From: Clostridiales bacterium
GTDB taxonomy: Bacteria; Bacillota; Clostridia; Oscillospirales; Oscillospiraceae
Assembly: GCA_022768185.1 (NCBI GenBank)
Contig: JALEMS010000073.1
Location: forward strand, 1-44,964
DNA: 44,964 bases
Direction of reading: 5' to 3'
The position numbers were made by a program, and so were the translations under genes. Below are positions 30,771-39,900 of this stretch, piece after piece (the stretch's first letter is position 1; every line of letters starts with the position of its first letter). The notes beneath the pieces were generated by a model, which was not told the origin of the DNA, made no database searches, and saw only the letters and a list, made by a program, of their open reading frames with translations.

Positions 30771-31754
30771 TCAGCGGTAGATCCTGGTGTGTGAGCGTTC
30801 GCGGTAGAGCGAGGCGATGGCGGCGGCCAGCGTGTTCGGGTCGTGCCGGGCCAGGGCGTTCGACCAGTCGGCCACCGGCGCGCCGATCAGCTGTACGCCC
30901 AGCGCCGCCACGGCCGTGCGGTCGATGAGCGGCTGGGCCGCTCCGTCGGCGGCATAGCGTGCCAGCACCGGCTCCGGCGCGGGCAGATCGTTTGCCAGAC
31001 AGTAGTCGAACAGGTGCCCGCCGCCGTGCGCAAACAGCGCGCGGATGTGATCGGACGCCGTATAGCCGACGGTCTCGCCGGGCTGCGTCATGACGTTGAG
31101 TATGTACACGCGCACGGCGTCCGATGCGGCGATGGCCGCGGACAGCTCCTCAAGCAGCAGGTTCGGGATGACGCTGGTGTAGAGGCTGCCGGGGCCGAGC
31201 AGGATGAGGTCGGCCTGCTGCACGGCACGCACGCACTCCGGCAGCGCGCGCACATGCTCCGGGATCAGCCGCACACGGCGGATGGCAGGGGAGCGGGCGG
31301 GCCGGCGGCCGATGGCGCTCTCGCCGAGCACGCACGAGCCGTCGCACAGCTCCGCCTCCAGAATGACGTCGGAATTGGTCGACGGCAGCACCCGGCCCGT
31401 GATGGCCAGCACCTGGCTGAGCTTGCGCACGGCCTCGCCGAAGCTGTCCGACGTGTCGTTGAGCGCGGCCAGCAGCAGGTTTCCGAGGCACTGGCCGTTG
31501 AGACTGCCGTCGTGAAACCGGTAGGCCAGCAGCTGTTCGATGACGCTCTCCGTGTTGGCCAGCGCCTGCAGGCAGTTGCGCACGTCGCCCGGAGGCGGCA
31601 TGCCCAGCTCGGAGCGCAGGCGCCCGGAGCTGCCGCCGTCGTCGGCCATGGCGACGATGGCCGTGATATCGGTACAGTAGCGCTTGAGTCCGCGCAGCAT
31701 GGTGGAAAGTCCGGTGCCGCCGCCGATGGCGACCACGCGGGGCGTTGCAGACAT
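30771..31754 (-). CDS. yvcK: YvcK/CofD-like protein (gluconeogenesis factor)
   Basis: This 327-residue protein of the CofD-like family starts with the nucleotide-binding GGGTGLSTMLRGLK (12-25), followed by ADDGGSSGRLR (37-47) and GDVRNCL (about 55-61); LLGPGSLYTSVIPNLL lies near 185. In Bacillus, YvcK is needed on gluconeogenic carbon sources and for cell shape, and binds UDP-sugars. Its place between rapZ and whiA is the usual Firmicutes order. AAGGAGGAG precedes ATG. Confidence 0.94.
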   Translation of the reverse strand: MSATPRVVAIGGGTGLSTMLRGLKRYCTDITAIVAMADDGGSSGRLRSELGMPPPGDVRNCLQALANTESVIEQLLAYRFHDGSLNGQCLGNLLLAALNDTSDSFGEAVRKLSQVLAITGRVLPSTNSDVILEAELCDGSCVLGESAIGRRPARSPAIRRVRLIPEHVRALPECVRAVQQADLILLGPGSLYTSVIPNLLLEELSAAIAASDAVRVYILNVMTQPGETVGYTASDHIRALFAHGGGHLFDYCLANDLPAPEPVLARYAADGAAQPLIDRTAVAALGVQLIGAPVADWSNALARHDPNTLAAAIASLYRERSHTRIYR

Positions 31755-31763
31755 GGCTCCTCC

Positions 31764-32621
31764 TTACTTTTCCGCGTCCCGGTTGATGAGCACGGCGTTG
31801 TGTCCGAGCTGACGGATGACCTCGGTCAGCTCGCGCGCCACGGAAACGGAACGGTGTTTGCCGCCGGTGCAGCCGACGGCAATGGTCAGCGTATACTTTC
31901 CTTCCTCCACATACTGCGGCAGCAGAAAGCGGAGCAGCTCGGTGAGATGGCGCATGAGCGTGGGGGCCTGCTCGCCGGAAAAGACAAAGTCGCGCACCTC
32001 GTCGTCCATCCCCGTGCGATCGCGCAGGTGGTCGACGTAAAAGGGGTTGGGCAGAAAGCGCACGTCAAAAACGAGATCGGCCTCCACCGGAAGCCCGTAT
32101 TTGAAGCCGAACGACATGACGTTGACGGCCATGCGCCGCGTGCTGTTGTCTCCGCCGAAGAAGCGCAGCAGCTCGCGCTGGAGCTGCGCATTGGTGAGGT
32201 TTGTGGTGTTGATGACGAAGTCGGCGCGCTCGCGCAGCGGGGCCAGCAGCTCGATCTCGTGCTGCACGGCGGCCTCGACCGAGCCGCCGTCGGCCGCCAG
32301 CGGATGGCGGCGGCGCGTTTCCTTATAGCGCTTGACAATGGCGGGCACGGCGGCCTCCACAAACAGAATGCGGTAATCCAGGCCCATGTCCCACAGCTGG
32401 TCGAGCGTCGGAAACAGCTCGGCAAAGCCCTCACGCTCGCGGATATCCGTCACCAGCGCCACCTTTTCATAGCGGCCGTGGGCCGCCAGGCACAGCTCGG
32501 CAAAGCGCGGCAGCAGGCGAACCGGCATGTTGTCCACGCAGTAATAGTCCAGATCCTCCAGCACATCGGTGGCGCGGCTTTTGCCTGCGCCCGAAAGGCC
32601 GGAAATAATCAGAAATTCCAT
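31764..32621 (-). CDS. rapZ: RapZ/YvcJ nucleotide-binding protein
   Basis: This 285-residue P-loop protein has Walker A GLSGAGKS (8-15), DxDYYCVDNMP (about 23-33) and the C-terminal CTGGKHRSV motif typical of the family. In E. coli RapZ delivers a small RNA to RNase E; in Firmicutes YvcJ binds and hydrolyses nucleotides and influences competence, so the RNA-adapter role should not be transferred without test. Its start overlaps the end of murB by 13 bases, so it is translationally coupled. Confidence 0.94.
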   Translation of the reverse strand: MEFLIISGLSGAGKSRATDVLEDLDYYCVDNMPVRLLPRFAELCLAAHGRYEKVALVTDIREREGFAELFPTLDQLWDMGLDYRILFVEAAVPAIVKRYKETRRRHPLAADGGSVEAAVQHEIELLAPLRERADFVINTTNLTNAQLQRELLRFFGGDNSTRRMAVNVMSFGFKYGLPVEADLVFDVRFLPNPFYVDHLRDRTGMDDEVRDFVFSGEQAPTLMRHLTELLRFLLPQYVEEGKYTLTIAVGCTGGKHRSVSVARELTEVIRQLGHNAVLINRDAEK

Positions 32622-33541
32622 GATTTGCTCCCAATGATGCGCACTTCCGGCTCCAGACGGGTCCCGAAGCGCTCGTATACGGTTTTCTGTATGTGGCGCA
32701 TGAGCGCGATCACCTCATCGAAGGTGGCCCCGCCGTTGTTGACGACAAAGCCCGCGTGCTTCGGCGAGACCTGCGCCGCCCCGACGGCATAGCCCCGCAG
32801 GCCGGCCTGATCGATCATCGCGGCGGCGTACCCGTTGGCCGGACGCTTGAAGGTGCTGCCGGCGGAGGGCTTCTCCAGCGGCTGGCTGGCGCGGCGCTTC
32901 TGTGCCAGCTCGCACATGCGCGCCTCTATGGCGGCGCGGTCGCCGGGGGCGAGCGTCAGCTCGGCGGAGACGACGGTGCTGCCGTCGTCGGCAAAGCGGC
33001 TGTGCCGGTAGGAAAAACCGGCCTCCGCTGCGGAGACGCGGTGCAGTGCGCCCGTTTCGTCCATGCAGAGCACGCAGGTGCACACGTCCTTCATTTCGCC
33101 GCCGTAGGCCCCGGCGTTCATGAACAGCGCGCCGCCGAGCGTGCCGGGGATGCCGTGGGCGAACTCCAGCCCGGTGAGCGAGGCGTCCCGCGCCGTGCAG
33201 GCCAGCGCCGCCAGCGTGACGGCGCAGCCGGCTGTCACGCGCGTGCCGTCAACGCGGCAGGCGGCCAGCGCTCCGGCGGGCTTGATGACAAACAGGTCGA
33301 GCGGCGCGTCCTCCACCAGCAGGTTCGTGCCGTTTCCCAGCAGGAACGGACGCACGCCGCGCCGGTGCAGCAGCGCCGTCAGCTCCGACAGCTCCTGCTG
33401 CGAGGCGGGCAGCGCCATCGCAGCGGCGGGGCCGCCGATGCGGAAGGAGCAGTGCGCACGCATCGGCTCGTTTTCGCGCAGCTGCAGCTGCGGCAGCGCG
33501 CGGCGAATCTCTTCCAGCAGAGCGGGTGTGACAGTGGCCAT
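32609..33541 (-). CDS. murB: UDP-N-acetylenolpyruvoylglucosamine reductase
   Basis: MurB is the FAD- and NADPH-dependent enzyme that makes UDP-N-acetylmuramate for peptidoglycan. The 310 residues show the FAD-domain motifs RIGGPAAAM (about 36-44), LGNGTNLLV (about 71-79) and GIPGTLGGALFMNAGAYGGEM (about 118-138), with the type II pattern SAGSTFKRP and AGLRGYAVG. The start is ATG 33541 because AGGAGGG lies 4 bases before it; a frame start 7 codons upstream overlaps hprK without a site. Confidence 0.96.
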   Translation of the reverse strand: MATVTPALLEEIRRALPQLQLRENEPMRAHCSFRIGGPAAAMALPASQQELSELTALLHRRGVRPFLLGNGTNLLVEDAPLDLFVIKPAGALAACRVDGTRVTAGCAVTLAALACTARDASLTGLEFAHGIPGTLGGALFMNAGAYGGEMKDVCTCVLCMDETGALHRVSAAEAGFSYRHSRFADDGSTVVSAELTLAPGDRAAIEARMCELAQKRRASQPLEKPSAGSTFKRPANGYAAAMIDQAGLRGYAVGAAQVSPKHAGFVVNNGGATFDEVIALMRHIQKTVYERFGTRLEPEVRIIGSKSWNF

Positions 33542-33558
33542 AAATCCCTCCTGACGGC

Positions 33559-34515
33559 TCAAAGGCTCAACCAGCCAATGTCTTCATCAATGGCGTTGTC
33601 GTGCTTTTCCAGCAGTGTCTGGGCGGCGTTGTAGCCCATTTTTTTCTGCCGGTGGTTGATCGCGGCAATTTCGAGAATGACCGCAAGATTGCGTCCCGGC
33701 AGGACAGGGATGGTGGTCCTCGGCATTTTCACGCCGAGGATCTCCTGATATTCCTGCTCGAGGCCCATGCGATCCTTGTCATAGGGGTTATCCTTCGACC
33801 AGACGCGCAGATCCACCACCAGATCCAGCTTGCAGGCGGGCTTGACGGCGCCGATGCCGAAAATATTGCGCGTGTCGATGATGCCGATGCCGCGCACCTC
33901 CATGTAATAGCGGATCATGGGGGGCGCCGCGCCGATGAGCGTGGTGCGCGCGGTGCGCTTGATCTCGACGGCGTCGTCGGCGATGAGCTTGTGTCCGCGC
34001 TTGACCAGCTCCAGAGCCGTTTCGCTTTTGCCTATGCCGGAGTCGCCGGTGATGAGCAGACCCTCGCCGTGCACCTCGACCAGCACGCCGTGCATGGTGA
34101 TGCGCGGGGCCAGATGAATGTTGAGGATGCCGGTGAGGTCGGCCATGAACTCGGAGGTGTCGGCGTTGGTGCACAGAATGTTGACCTGGTGGGCCGAGGC
34201 CAGCTCCAGGCATTCCGGCATGGGCGTCAGCTCGTGGCAGATGATGAGCACGCTGATGCCGCTGGAAAAAAAGCGCTCGAGGCTTTCGCGGCGGGCCTCG
34301 TCGGACAGCTGCAGCAGATAGGCGTTTTCCGCCTTGCCGAGGATCTGCGGGCGCGCCGCGTCAAAATAGCTGTAAAACCCGGCCAGCTGCAGGCCGCAGC
34401 GGTTCGGATCGGAGGAGGTGATCTGAGCGGTGTCATAACGGTCGGCGGCGTACACCACACGCAGGTCCAGCTCCTGCACGATGCGGCTGAGCGAGACCGA
34501 ATACTGACTTTTCAT
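33559..34515 (-). CDS. hprK: HPr kinase/phosphorylase
   Basis: This 318-residue bifunctional enzyme phosphorylates and dephosphorylates HPr on serine and so controls carbon catabolite repression in Firmicutes. The C-terminal kinase domain has HGVLVEVHGEG with the catalytic histidine, Walker A GDSGIGKS near 153-160, ADDAVEI near 176 and the K/R loop EVRGIGIIDTRNIFGIGAV (about 205-223). The start is ATG 34515 with GAAGGG 11 bases upstream; a GTG three codons earlier is too close to it. First gene of the hprK-murB-rapZ-yvcK-whiA-dnaE unit. Confidence 0.95.
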   Translation of the reverse strand: MKSQYSVSLSRIVQELDLRVVYAADRYDTAQITSSDPNRCGLQLAGFYSYFDAARPQILGKAENAYLLQLSDEARRESLERFFSSGISVLIICHELTPMPECLELASAHQVNILCTNADTSEFMADLTGILNIHLAPRITMHGVLVEVHGEGLLITGDSGIGKSETALELVKRGHKLIADDAVEIKRTARTTLIGAAPPMIRYYMEVRGIGIIDTRNIFGIGAVKPACKLDLVVDLRVWSKDNPYDKDRMGLEQEYQEILGVKMPRTTIPVLPGRNLAVILEIAAINHRQKKMGYNAAQTLLEKHDNAIDEDIGWLSL

Positions 34516-34587
34516 TGTATGCACATCCCTTCGGCGGCGTCCTGCCGGCGGGCGTCAAAGCCCCGCGCCGGCAGGGTTCTGCTTCCT

Positions 34588-34616
34588 ATTTTAATCATTT
34601 CCGGCGTATTTGGCAA
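34588..34616 (-). promoter_or_regulatory. Promoter of the hprK operon
   Basis: On the minus strand TTGCCA (34611-34616), a 17-base spacer and TAAAAT (34588-34593). Predicted start near 34581. Confidence 0.7.
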
Positions 34617-34664
34617 TGCTTTTTCAGACGGCCGTGTTTTTTTGCAAAAAGTTCAAAAAAGCCC

Positions 34665-34693
34665 TTGCAATTTGAGGGAGTGTCTGCTATTAT
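34665..34693 (+). promoter_or_regulatory. Promoter of rpmB
   Basis: TTGCAA (34665-34670), a 17-base spacer and TATTAT (34688-34693). Back-to-back with the hprK promoter about 50 bp away. Confidence 0.75.
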
Positions 34694-34741
34694 TAGGAGG
34701 CTGTTCATCAGACATACATCAGCAAGGAGGTGCGGAACAGT

Positions 34742-34930
34742 ATGGCAAAGTGTGAATATTGCGGCAAGGATATGGCATTCGGCATCAAGGTCAGCCACTC
34801 CCACCGTCGCTCCAACCGCACTTGGAAACCCAATGTTAAGCGCGTCAAGGCCATCGTGGACGGTAGCCCCTGCCACGTTTACGCCTGCACCCGCTGCCTC
34901 CGCAGCGGCAAAGTCACCCGCGCGGTGTAA
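34742..34930 (+). CDS. rpmB: 50S ribosomal protein L28, zinc-binding (C+) form
   Basis: This 62-residue protein has the zinc cysteine pairs CEYC (4-7) and CTRC (about 52-55), so it is the C+ form whose cells may also carry a zinc-free form induced by zinc starvation. SHSHRRSNRTWKPNVKRVK is the conserved basic core. AAGGAGGTG lies 8 bases before ATG 34742. Single-gene unit with its own promoter and terminator. Confidence 0.97.
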   Translation: MAKCEYCGKDMAFGIKVSHSHRRSNRTWKPNVKRVKAIVDGSPCHVYACTRCLRSGKVTRAV

Positions 34931-34949
34931 TTAACACACGACCGAAACA

Positions 34950-34976
34950 AGCCTGCCACCAAGTGGCGGGCTTTTT
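34950..34976 (+). terminator. Terminator of rpmB
   Basis: A 10-bp stem, 34950-34959 with 34963-34972 (one T-G pair), loop CAA, then TTTTT. ACCGAAA (34941-34947) can also pair with TTTCGGT (34974-34980). Confidence 0.9.
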
Positions 34977-35036
34977 CGGTTTTTAGGGGGCCGTTCAGAC
35001 CCGGTGTGGAAAATATGCGAAAAACGAAAAAGACGG

Positions 35037-35065
35037 TTGACAAACCGTGAAATACCTGCTACTCT
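35037..35065 (+). promoter_or_regulatory. Promoter of the riboswitch-symporter unit
   Basis: Perfect TTGACA (35037-35042), a 17-base spacer and TACTCT (35060-35065). Predicted start near 35072, about 65 nt ahead of the aptamer. Confidence 0.7.
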
Positions 35066-35138
35066 AAGTGCACTTCAAAAATAAATATTCCGTGGAGCTT
35101 TTCAGAATCGGCGCGGCCGAAACTGGAAAGGGAGGAGA

Positions 35139-35212
35139 CTCTGGAGAATCCCATTCAATCGGGTGCCGAAGGTGCAAGGCGCAAGCCGAATCTCTCAGGC
35201 AAAAGGACAGAG
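35139..35212 (+). ncRNA. Glycine riboswitch (single aptamer)
   Basis: The stretch contains the conserved glycine aptamer core: GGGTGCCGAAGGTGCAA (35161-35177) and TCTCTCAGGCAAAAGGACAG (35191-35210). P1 is closed by CTCTG (35139-35143) with CAGAG (35208-35212). Only one aptamer matches; the upstream sequence (35075-35135) lacks a second core, so this is a singlet type. A terminator follows at 35218, and the controlled gene is an alanine/glycine symporter. Confidence 0.9.
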
Positions 35213-35217
35213 CAATG

Positions 35218-35240
35218 CAGGCGGGTTCCGCCCTGTTTTT
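35218..35240 (+). terminator. Riboswitch expression-platform terminator
   Basis: CAG-GCGG (35218-35224) pairs with CCGC-(C)-CTG (35228-35235) around GTT, with one bulged C, followed by TTTTTGTTTT. It starts 5 bases after the aptamer P1 stem, so ligand binding should decide whether transcription reaches the symporter. Whether glycine turns it on or off cannot be read with certainty. Confidence 0.7.
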
Positions 35241-35325
35241 GTTTTGGCTGCTTTCATTCTCCGGTCTCCGGCGAATGCGGCAGCTGTTTTTTTGCCGCCC
35301 ACGGAGCTGCGAGAGGAGAACCCCC

Positions 35326-36750
35326 ATGGACGCACTGCTCAAGGCCGTACAGACGGTCAACGCGTATCTTTCCGACTACATTCTCATCATTCTGCTGATC
35401 GGCACCGGCCTGTATTACAGCATCCGCACCCGCTTTGTGCAGGTGCGCTGCTTCAAGGAGGGCTGGCGGCGCGTGTTCGGCAGCTTCAGCCTGCACGGCG
35501 GCAAGCACACCGGCGGCATGACGAGCTTCCAGGCCCTGGCCACCGCCATTGCCGCCCAGGTCGGCACCGGCAACATCGTCGGCGCGTGCGGCGCCATCCT
35601 GATCGGCGGCCCCGGCGCCATCTTCTGGATGTGGATCATTGCCTTCTTCGGCATGGCCACCATTTATGCCGAGGCGGTCCTTGCACAGGAGACCCGCGTT
35701 GTCAAGCCCGACGGCACTGTGCTGGGCGGTCCGGTCTATTACATCAAGCGTGTCTTCCGCGGAGGCTTCGGCAAGTTTTTGGCCGGCTTCTTCTCCGTGG
35801 CCATTATCCTGGCGCTGGGCTTCATGGGCGCGATGGTGCAGTCCAACTCCATCGCCGAGGCCTGCACCACGGCCTTCGGCATTCCCGGCTGGGTCGTCGG
35901 CGTCGTCATTGCCGTGCTCGCGGGCCTCGTCTTCATCGGCGGCGCGCACCGTGTTGCGGTCGTTACGGAGAAAATGGTTCCGGTCATGGCCGGCCTGTAC
36001 ATTGTCGGCGGTCTCATCGTGCTGATCGCCCGCATCCGCTTCATCCCGGAGACCTTCGGCCTCATCTTCAAGTATGCCTTCGTACCCAACGCCATCATCG
36101 GCGGCGGCATCGGCTACGCGCTGAAAACCGCCATCAGCCAGGGCGTCAAGCGCGGCCTGTTTTCCAATGAGGCCGGTATGGGCTCTACCCCGCATGCGCA
36201 CGCCATGGCGAAGGTCAAAAATCCGCACGAGCAGGGCACCGTCGCCATGATCGGCGTGTTTATGGACACCTTCGTCGTGCTCACCATGACGGCACTGGTC
36301 GTCATCTCCACCCTGTACGCCGGCGACGGCATTCTGGCCTCCGGTTCGGCAGAGGGCGTGATGAAGACCAATATGGCGCAGCTGGCCTTCTCCAGCGTCT
36401 TTGGCAGAAAGATCGGCAGCGCGTTCGTCGCCATCTGCCTGCTGTTCTTCGCCTTTTCCACCATCCTCAGCTGGAACCTGTTCGGCCGCATCAACGTGCA
36501 GTATCTCTTCGGCAACAAGTCGAATCTGATCTATTCGCTGCTGGCCGTCGTGTTCGTGTTCCTCGGCTCCTGCCTGTCCAACGATCTGGTCTGGGAGCTG
36601 ACCGACATGTTCAACCAGCTGATGGTCATCCCCAACGTTATGGCGCTGATCCCGCTGGGCGGCGTGGTCGTGGCGGCGCTGCATCGCGGTCTGGCGGCAA
36701 ACGCTGCGGCGGCTCCGGACGAGGCGCTGTCGGCGGTCGAGAAGGAGTAA
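35326..36750 (+). CDS. Sodium:alanine/glycine symporter (AGCS family)
   Basis: This 474-residue membrane protein has about 10-11 helices. It contains the AGCS signatures GGMTSFQALATAIAAQVGTGNIVG (about 65-88), GPGAIFWMWIIAFFGMATIYAE (about 94-115) and GVKRGLFSNEAGMGSTPHAHA (about 281-301). It imports small neutral amino acids with Na+, mainly alanine or glycine. GAGAGGAGAA lies before ATG 35326. Control by the upstream glycine riboswitch supports glycine as substrate. Confidence 0.95.
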   Translation: MDALLKAVQTVNAYLSDYILIILLIGTGLYYSIRTRFVQVRCFKEGWRRVFGSFSLHGGKHTGGMTSFQALATAIAAQVGTGNIVGACGAILIGGPGAIFWMWIIAFFGMATIYAEAVLAQETRVVKPDGTVLGGPVYYIKRVFRGGFGKFLAGFFSVAIILALGFMGAMVQSNSIAEACTTAFGIPGWVVGVVIAVLAGLVFIGGAHRVAVVTEKMVPVMAGLYIVGGLIVLIARIRFIPETFGLIFKYAFVPNAIIGGGIGYALKTAISQGVKRGLFSNEAGMGSTPHAHAMAKVKNPHEQGTVAMIGVFMDTFVVLTMTALVVISTLYAGDGILASGSAEGVMKTNMAQLAFSSVFGRKIGSAFVAICLLFFAFSTILSWNLFGRINVQYLFGNKSNLIYSLLAVVFVFLGSCLSNDLVWELTDMFNQLMVIPNVMALIPLGGVVVAALHRGLAANAAAAPDEALSAVEKE

Positions 36751-36786
36751 CAGACGCGGCTTCTTCCATGATTGTAAATACGAAAG

Positions 36787-36823
36787 CAGCAGGAACGGGC
36801 AGCCATCCGTTCCTGCTGTTTTT
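36787..36823 (+). terminator. Terminator of the symporter gene
   Basis: CAGCAGGAACGG (36787-36798) pairs with CCGTTCCTGCTG (36807-36818) with an 8-base loop, followed by TTTTT. Confidence 0.92.
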
Positions 36824-36833
36824 CGATGCGGGG

Positions 36834-36862
36834 TAGGCGTTTGCCGAAAACTGTGCTACAAT
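36834..36862 (+). promoter_or_regulatory. Extended -10 promoter of addBA
   Basis: TGCTACAAT (TACAAT at 36857-36862) with a poor -35 TAGGCG (36834-36839) 17 bases upstream. Confidence 0.5.
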
Positions 36863-36901
36863 GTCAGAAAACAGCGGAAGCTTGCAAAGGAGGGGATGCC
36901 C

Positions 36902-39900
36902 ATGCTGCGGCTGATCCTGGGCCGGGCGCGAACCGGAAAGACCGGGCGCGTGATGCGGCAGATCGGCCGGCGCGCCGCCGCCGGTCAGGGCGGCAGCGTG
37001 CTGCTGGTACCCGAGCAGTACAGCCATGAGGCCGAGCGCGAGCTGTGCGCCGTGTGCGGCGACGGCCTGTCGCGCTATGCCGAGGTGCTCAGCTTCACCG
37101 GGCTGTGCCGCCGCGTGGAGGACGAGACGGGCAGGCCGGAAACCATGCTCGATCAGGGCGGGCGGCTGCTGTGCATGACGCTGGCGCTGCAGGGCGTCGA
37201 GCCGAAGCTGCAGACCTTTCGCGGCGCGGGCCGCCGCGCCGAGCTGCAGCGCACGCTGCTGGCCGCGGCGGACGAGCTGAAAAGCGCGTGCGTCACGCCC
37301 GAGGCGCTGGAGCAGGCCGCGGCGCAGACCGGGCCGCCGCTGTCGGAAAAGCTGCACGATCTGGCGCTGGTGACGGCGGCCTACGATGCAGTGACCGCGC
37401 GCTCCGGCGCGGACCCCGCCGACCGGCTCACCCGGCTGGCCGAACGCATTGGGCACAGCAGCGTCGGGCCGGGGCAGCATTTCTTCATCGACGGCTTCAT
37501 CGACTTCACCCGGCAGGAGCTGGAGGTACTGCGCGCGCTGCTGGCAGCCGGGGCGGAGCTGACGGTGTGCCTAACCTGCGACGGGCTGGAGGGCACAAAC
37601 GAGATGTTCGCCGCCTCGCGGCGCACGGCGCGGCTGCTGCTGGAGGCGGCGCGCTCCCGCGGACTGGAGACGGCGGTGGAGACGTGCGCGCCGCCGGAGG
37701 AACGGTCGCCCCTGCAGGCACTGGAAGCGCATTTGTTTGATTATACGGCCGAGCGCTTCAACGCAGCCGGGCGCGTGCTGCTTGTGCGCGCCGACGGCGT
37801 GACGCAGGAATGTGAATACGCGGCGGCGCGCTGCCGTCAGCTCGTGCGCGAAACCGGGTGCCGCTGGCGGGATATCGCGGTGGCCGTGCGCGGATATGAT
37901 ACGTACCGTCCGGCGCTGGAGGCGGCCTTCGCGCGCTACGGCGTGCCGCTGTTTTCCGCCTGCCGGCACGATCTGCTCAGCCGTCCGCTGCCGGTGCTGG
38001 TCGCGGCGGCCTTTGAGGTGCTGCAGGGCGGCTGGGAGGCCGCGGACGTGATGGATCTGCTGCGCACCGACCTGTTCGGACTGACGCCGGACGAGACGGA
38101 CGCGCTGGAGAATTACGTGCTGCTCTGGTCGGTGCGCGGCAGGGGCTGGCTGCGAGAATGGAGCATGCATCCCGGCGGCTGGGGCATGGAGGAGACGGAC
38201 GAGAGCCGCGCGGCGCTGGAGCGGCTCAATGCGCTGCGTGCGCGCGTGGCCGGGCCGCTGCAGCGTCTGGCCGAGGCCGGACGCGAGACCGGGACCGCCG
38301 CCGGCCAGTGCGCGGCGCTGGCGAAATTTTTCGAGGACATTGCGCTGCCGCAGCGTCTGCAGGCGCGCGCCGGAGCGCTCGGCGCGGAGGGCCGCGCGGC
38401 CCTGGCGGCGGAATATGCGCAGCTTTGGGGCGTGATGGTGCAGTCGCTCGAGCAGGCGGCCGCCGTGCTGGGTGAGACGCCGATGGAGCAGGAGGCGTTT
38501 TCAAAGCTGTATCTGCTGCTGCTTTCGCAGTATGACGTGGGGCTGATCCCCGTTTCGCTCGATCAGGTCTCGGCCGGCGACATGGATCGTGCCCGCCGGC
38601 GCGGGCTGCGGCACCTGATCGTGCTGGGCGCGTCCGACGAGCGCCTGCCGCGTCCGGCGGAGGACGCCGGTGTGCTGACCGACGCCGAACGCACGCAGCT
38701 CGGCGCGCTCGGCATCGAGCTGGGCGGCGCCGAGGAGGACGTCGGGCGCGAGCTGGGGCTGATCTACAACTGCCTGACCATGCCGTCGGAGACGCTGTGT
38801 GTGGTGTGGCCGGCGGCGGAGGAGCCGTCGCTGGTCGTGACGCGGCTGGCGGCGCTGTACGGCCTGGAGCCGACGCTGCCGTCGGCGGACGCGCTCAGGA
38901 GCGAGGCGGCAGCGCCGGCGCTGGAGCTGGCTGCTGCGGCGCTGCACGGCGGAGGAGGTGCGGCCGGTCGGGCGGCGCTGGCGTATTTTGACGCGGATGG
39001 CCGGGCAAAGCCGCTGCGCGCGGCGGCGGAGGCCTGCCGCGGCAGCCTCAGCGAGCGTGCGGCCCAGGCGCTGTACGGAAAGCGCCCCCGCCTGTCGGCC
39101 ACAGGGCTGGAAAAGCTCTCGTCGTGCCGCTTCGCATATTACCTGCAGTACGGCCTGCGGGCAAGACCGCGCCGCCCGGCGGACTTTCAGCCGCCGGAGA
39201 TGGGCACGTTCCTCCACTTTGTGCTGGAAAACGTGGCCCGTGCGCTCAAGGAGACGGACGGCTTCGACGCACCGGAGCGCGCCGCAGTCGACCGGCTGAC
39301 CGACGGCTTCATCCGGGAATATGTCAGCCGGACGCTCAACGACTTCCGCGACCGCACGCCGCGGTTTATCTACCTGTTCGGCCGCCTGCGCGAGACGGTG
39401 CGGCGCATCGTGTGGGACATGGTGTCGGAGCTGGCGCGCTCGGATTTCCGCCCGTTGGCGTTCGAGCTGGAGTTTGACTGTCTCACGCAGAGCAGGCCGG
39501 ATGCGCCGCAGCTGCAGCTGCGGGGCAAGATCGACCGCGTCGACGGCTGGGCGCACGACGGAAAGCTGTATCTGCGCGTGATGGACTACAAAACCGGCAG
39601 CAAGAGCTTTTCACTGGAGGATGTGTGGTACGGCATGAATCTGCAGATGCTGCTGTATCTGTTTGCGCTGGCGCGCAGGGACGGGCCGTTCGGCGAAAAC
39701 GTGGTGCCGGCGGGCGTGCTGTACGTGCCGGCGCGGGACAAGCTGGTGAGCGCGCAGTGCCGGGACGACGAGCAGGCGCAGAAAAAGCGCAGCGACGCGC
39801 TGCGGCGCTCGGGCCTGCTGCTGTCGGACGCGGCGGTGCTCGAGGCGATGGAGCACGGCGGGCAGCCGATGTATCTGCCCGTGAAATATGACGGCGACGG

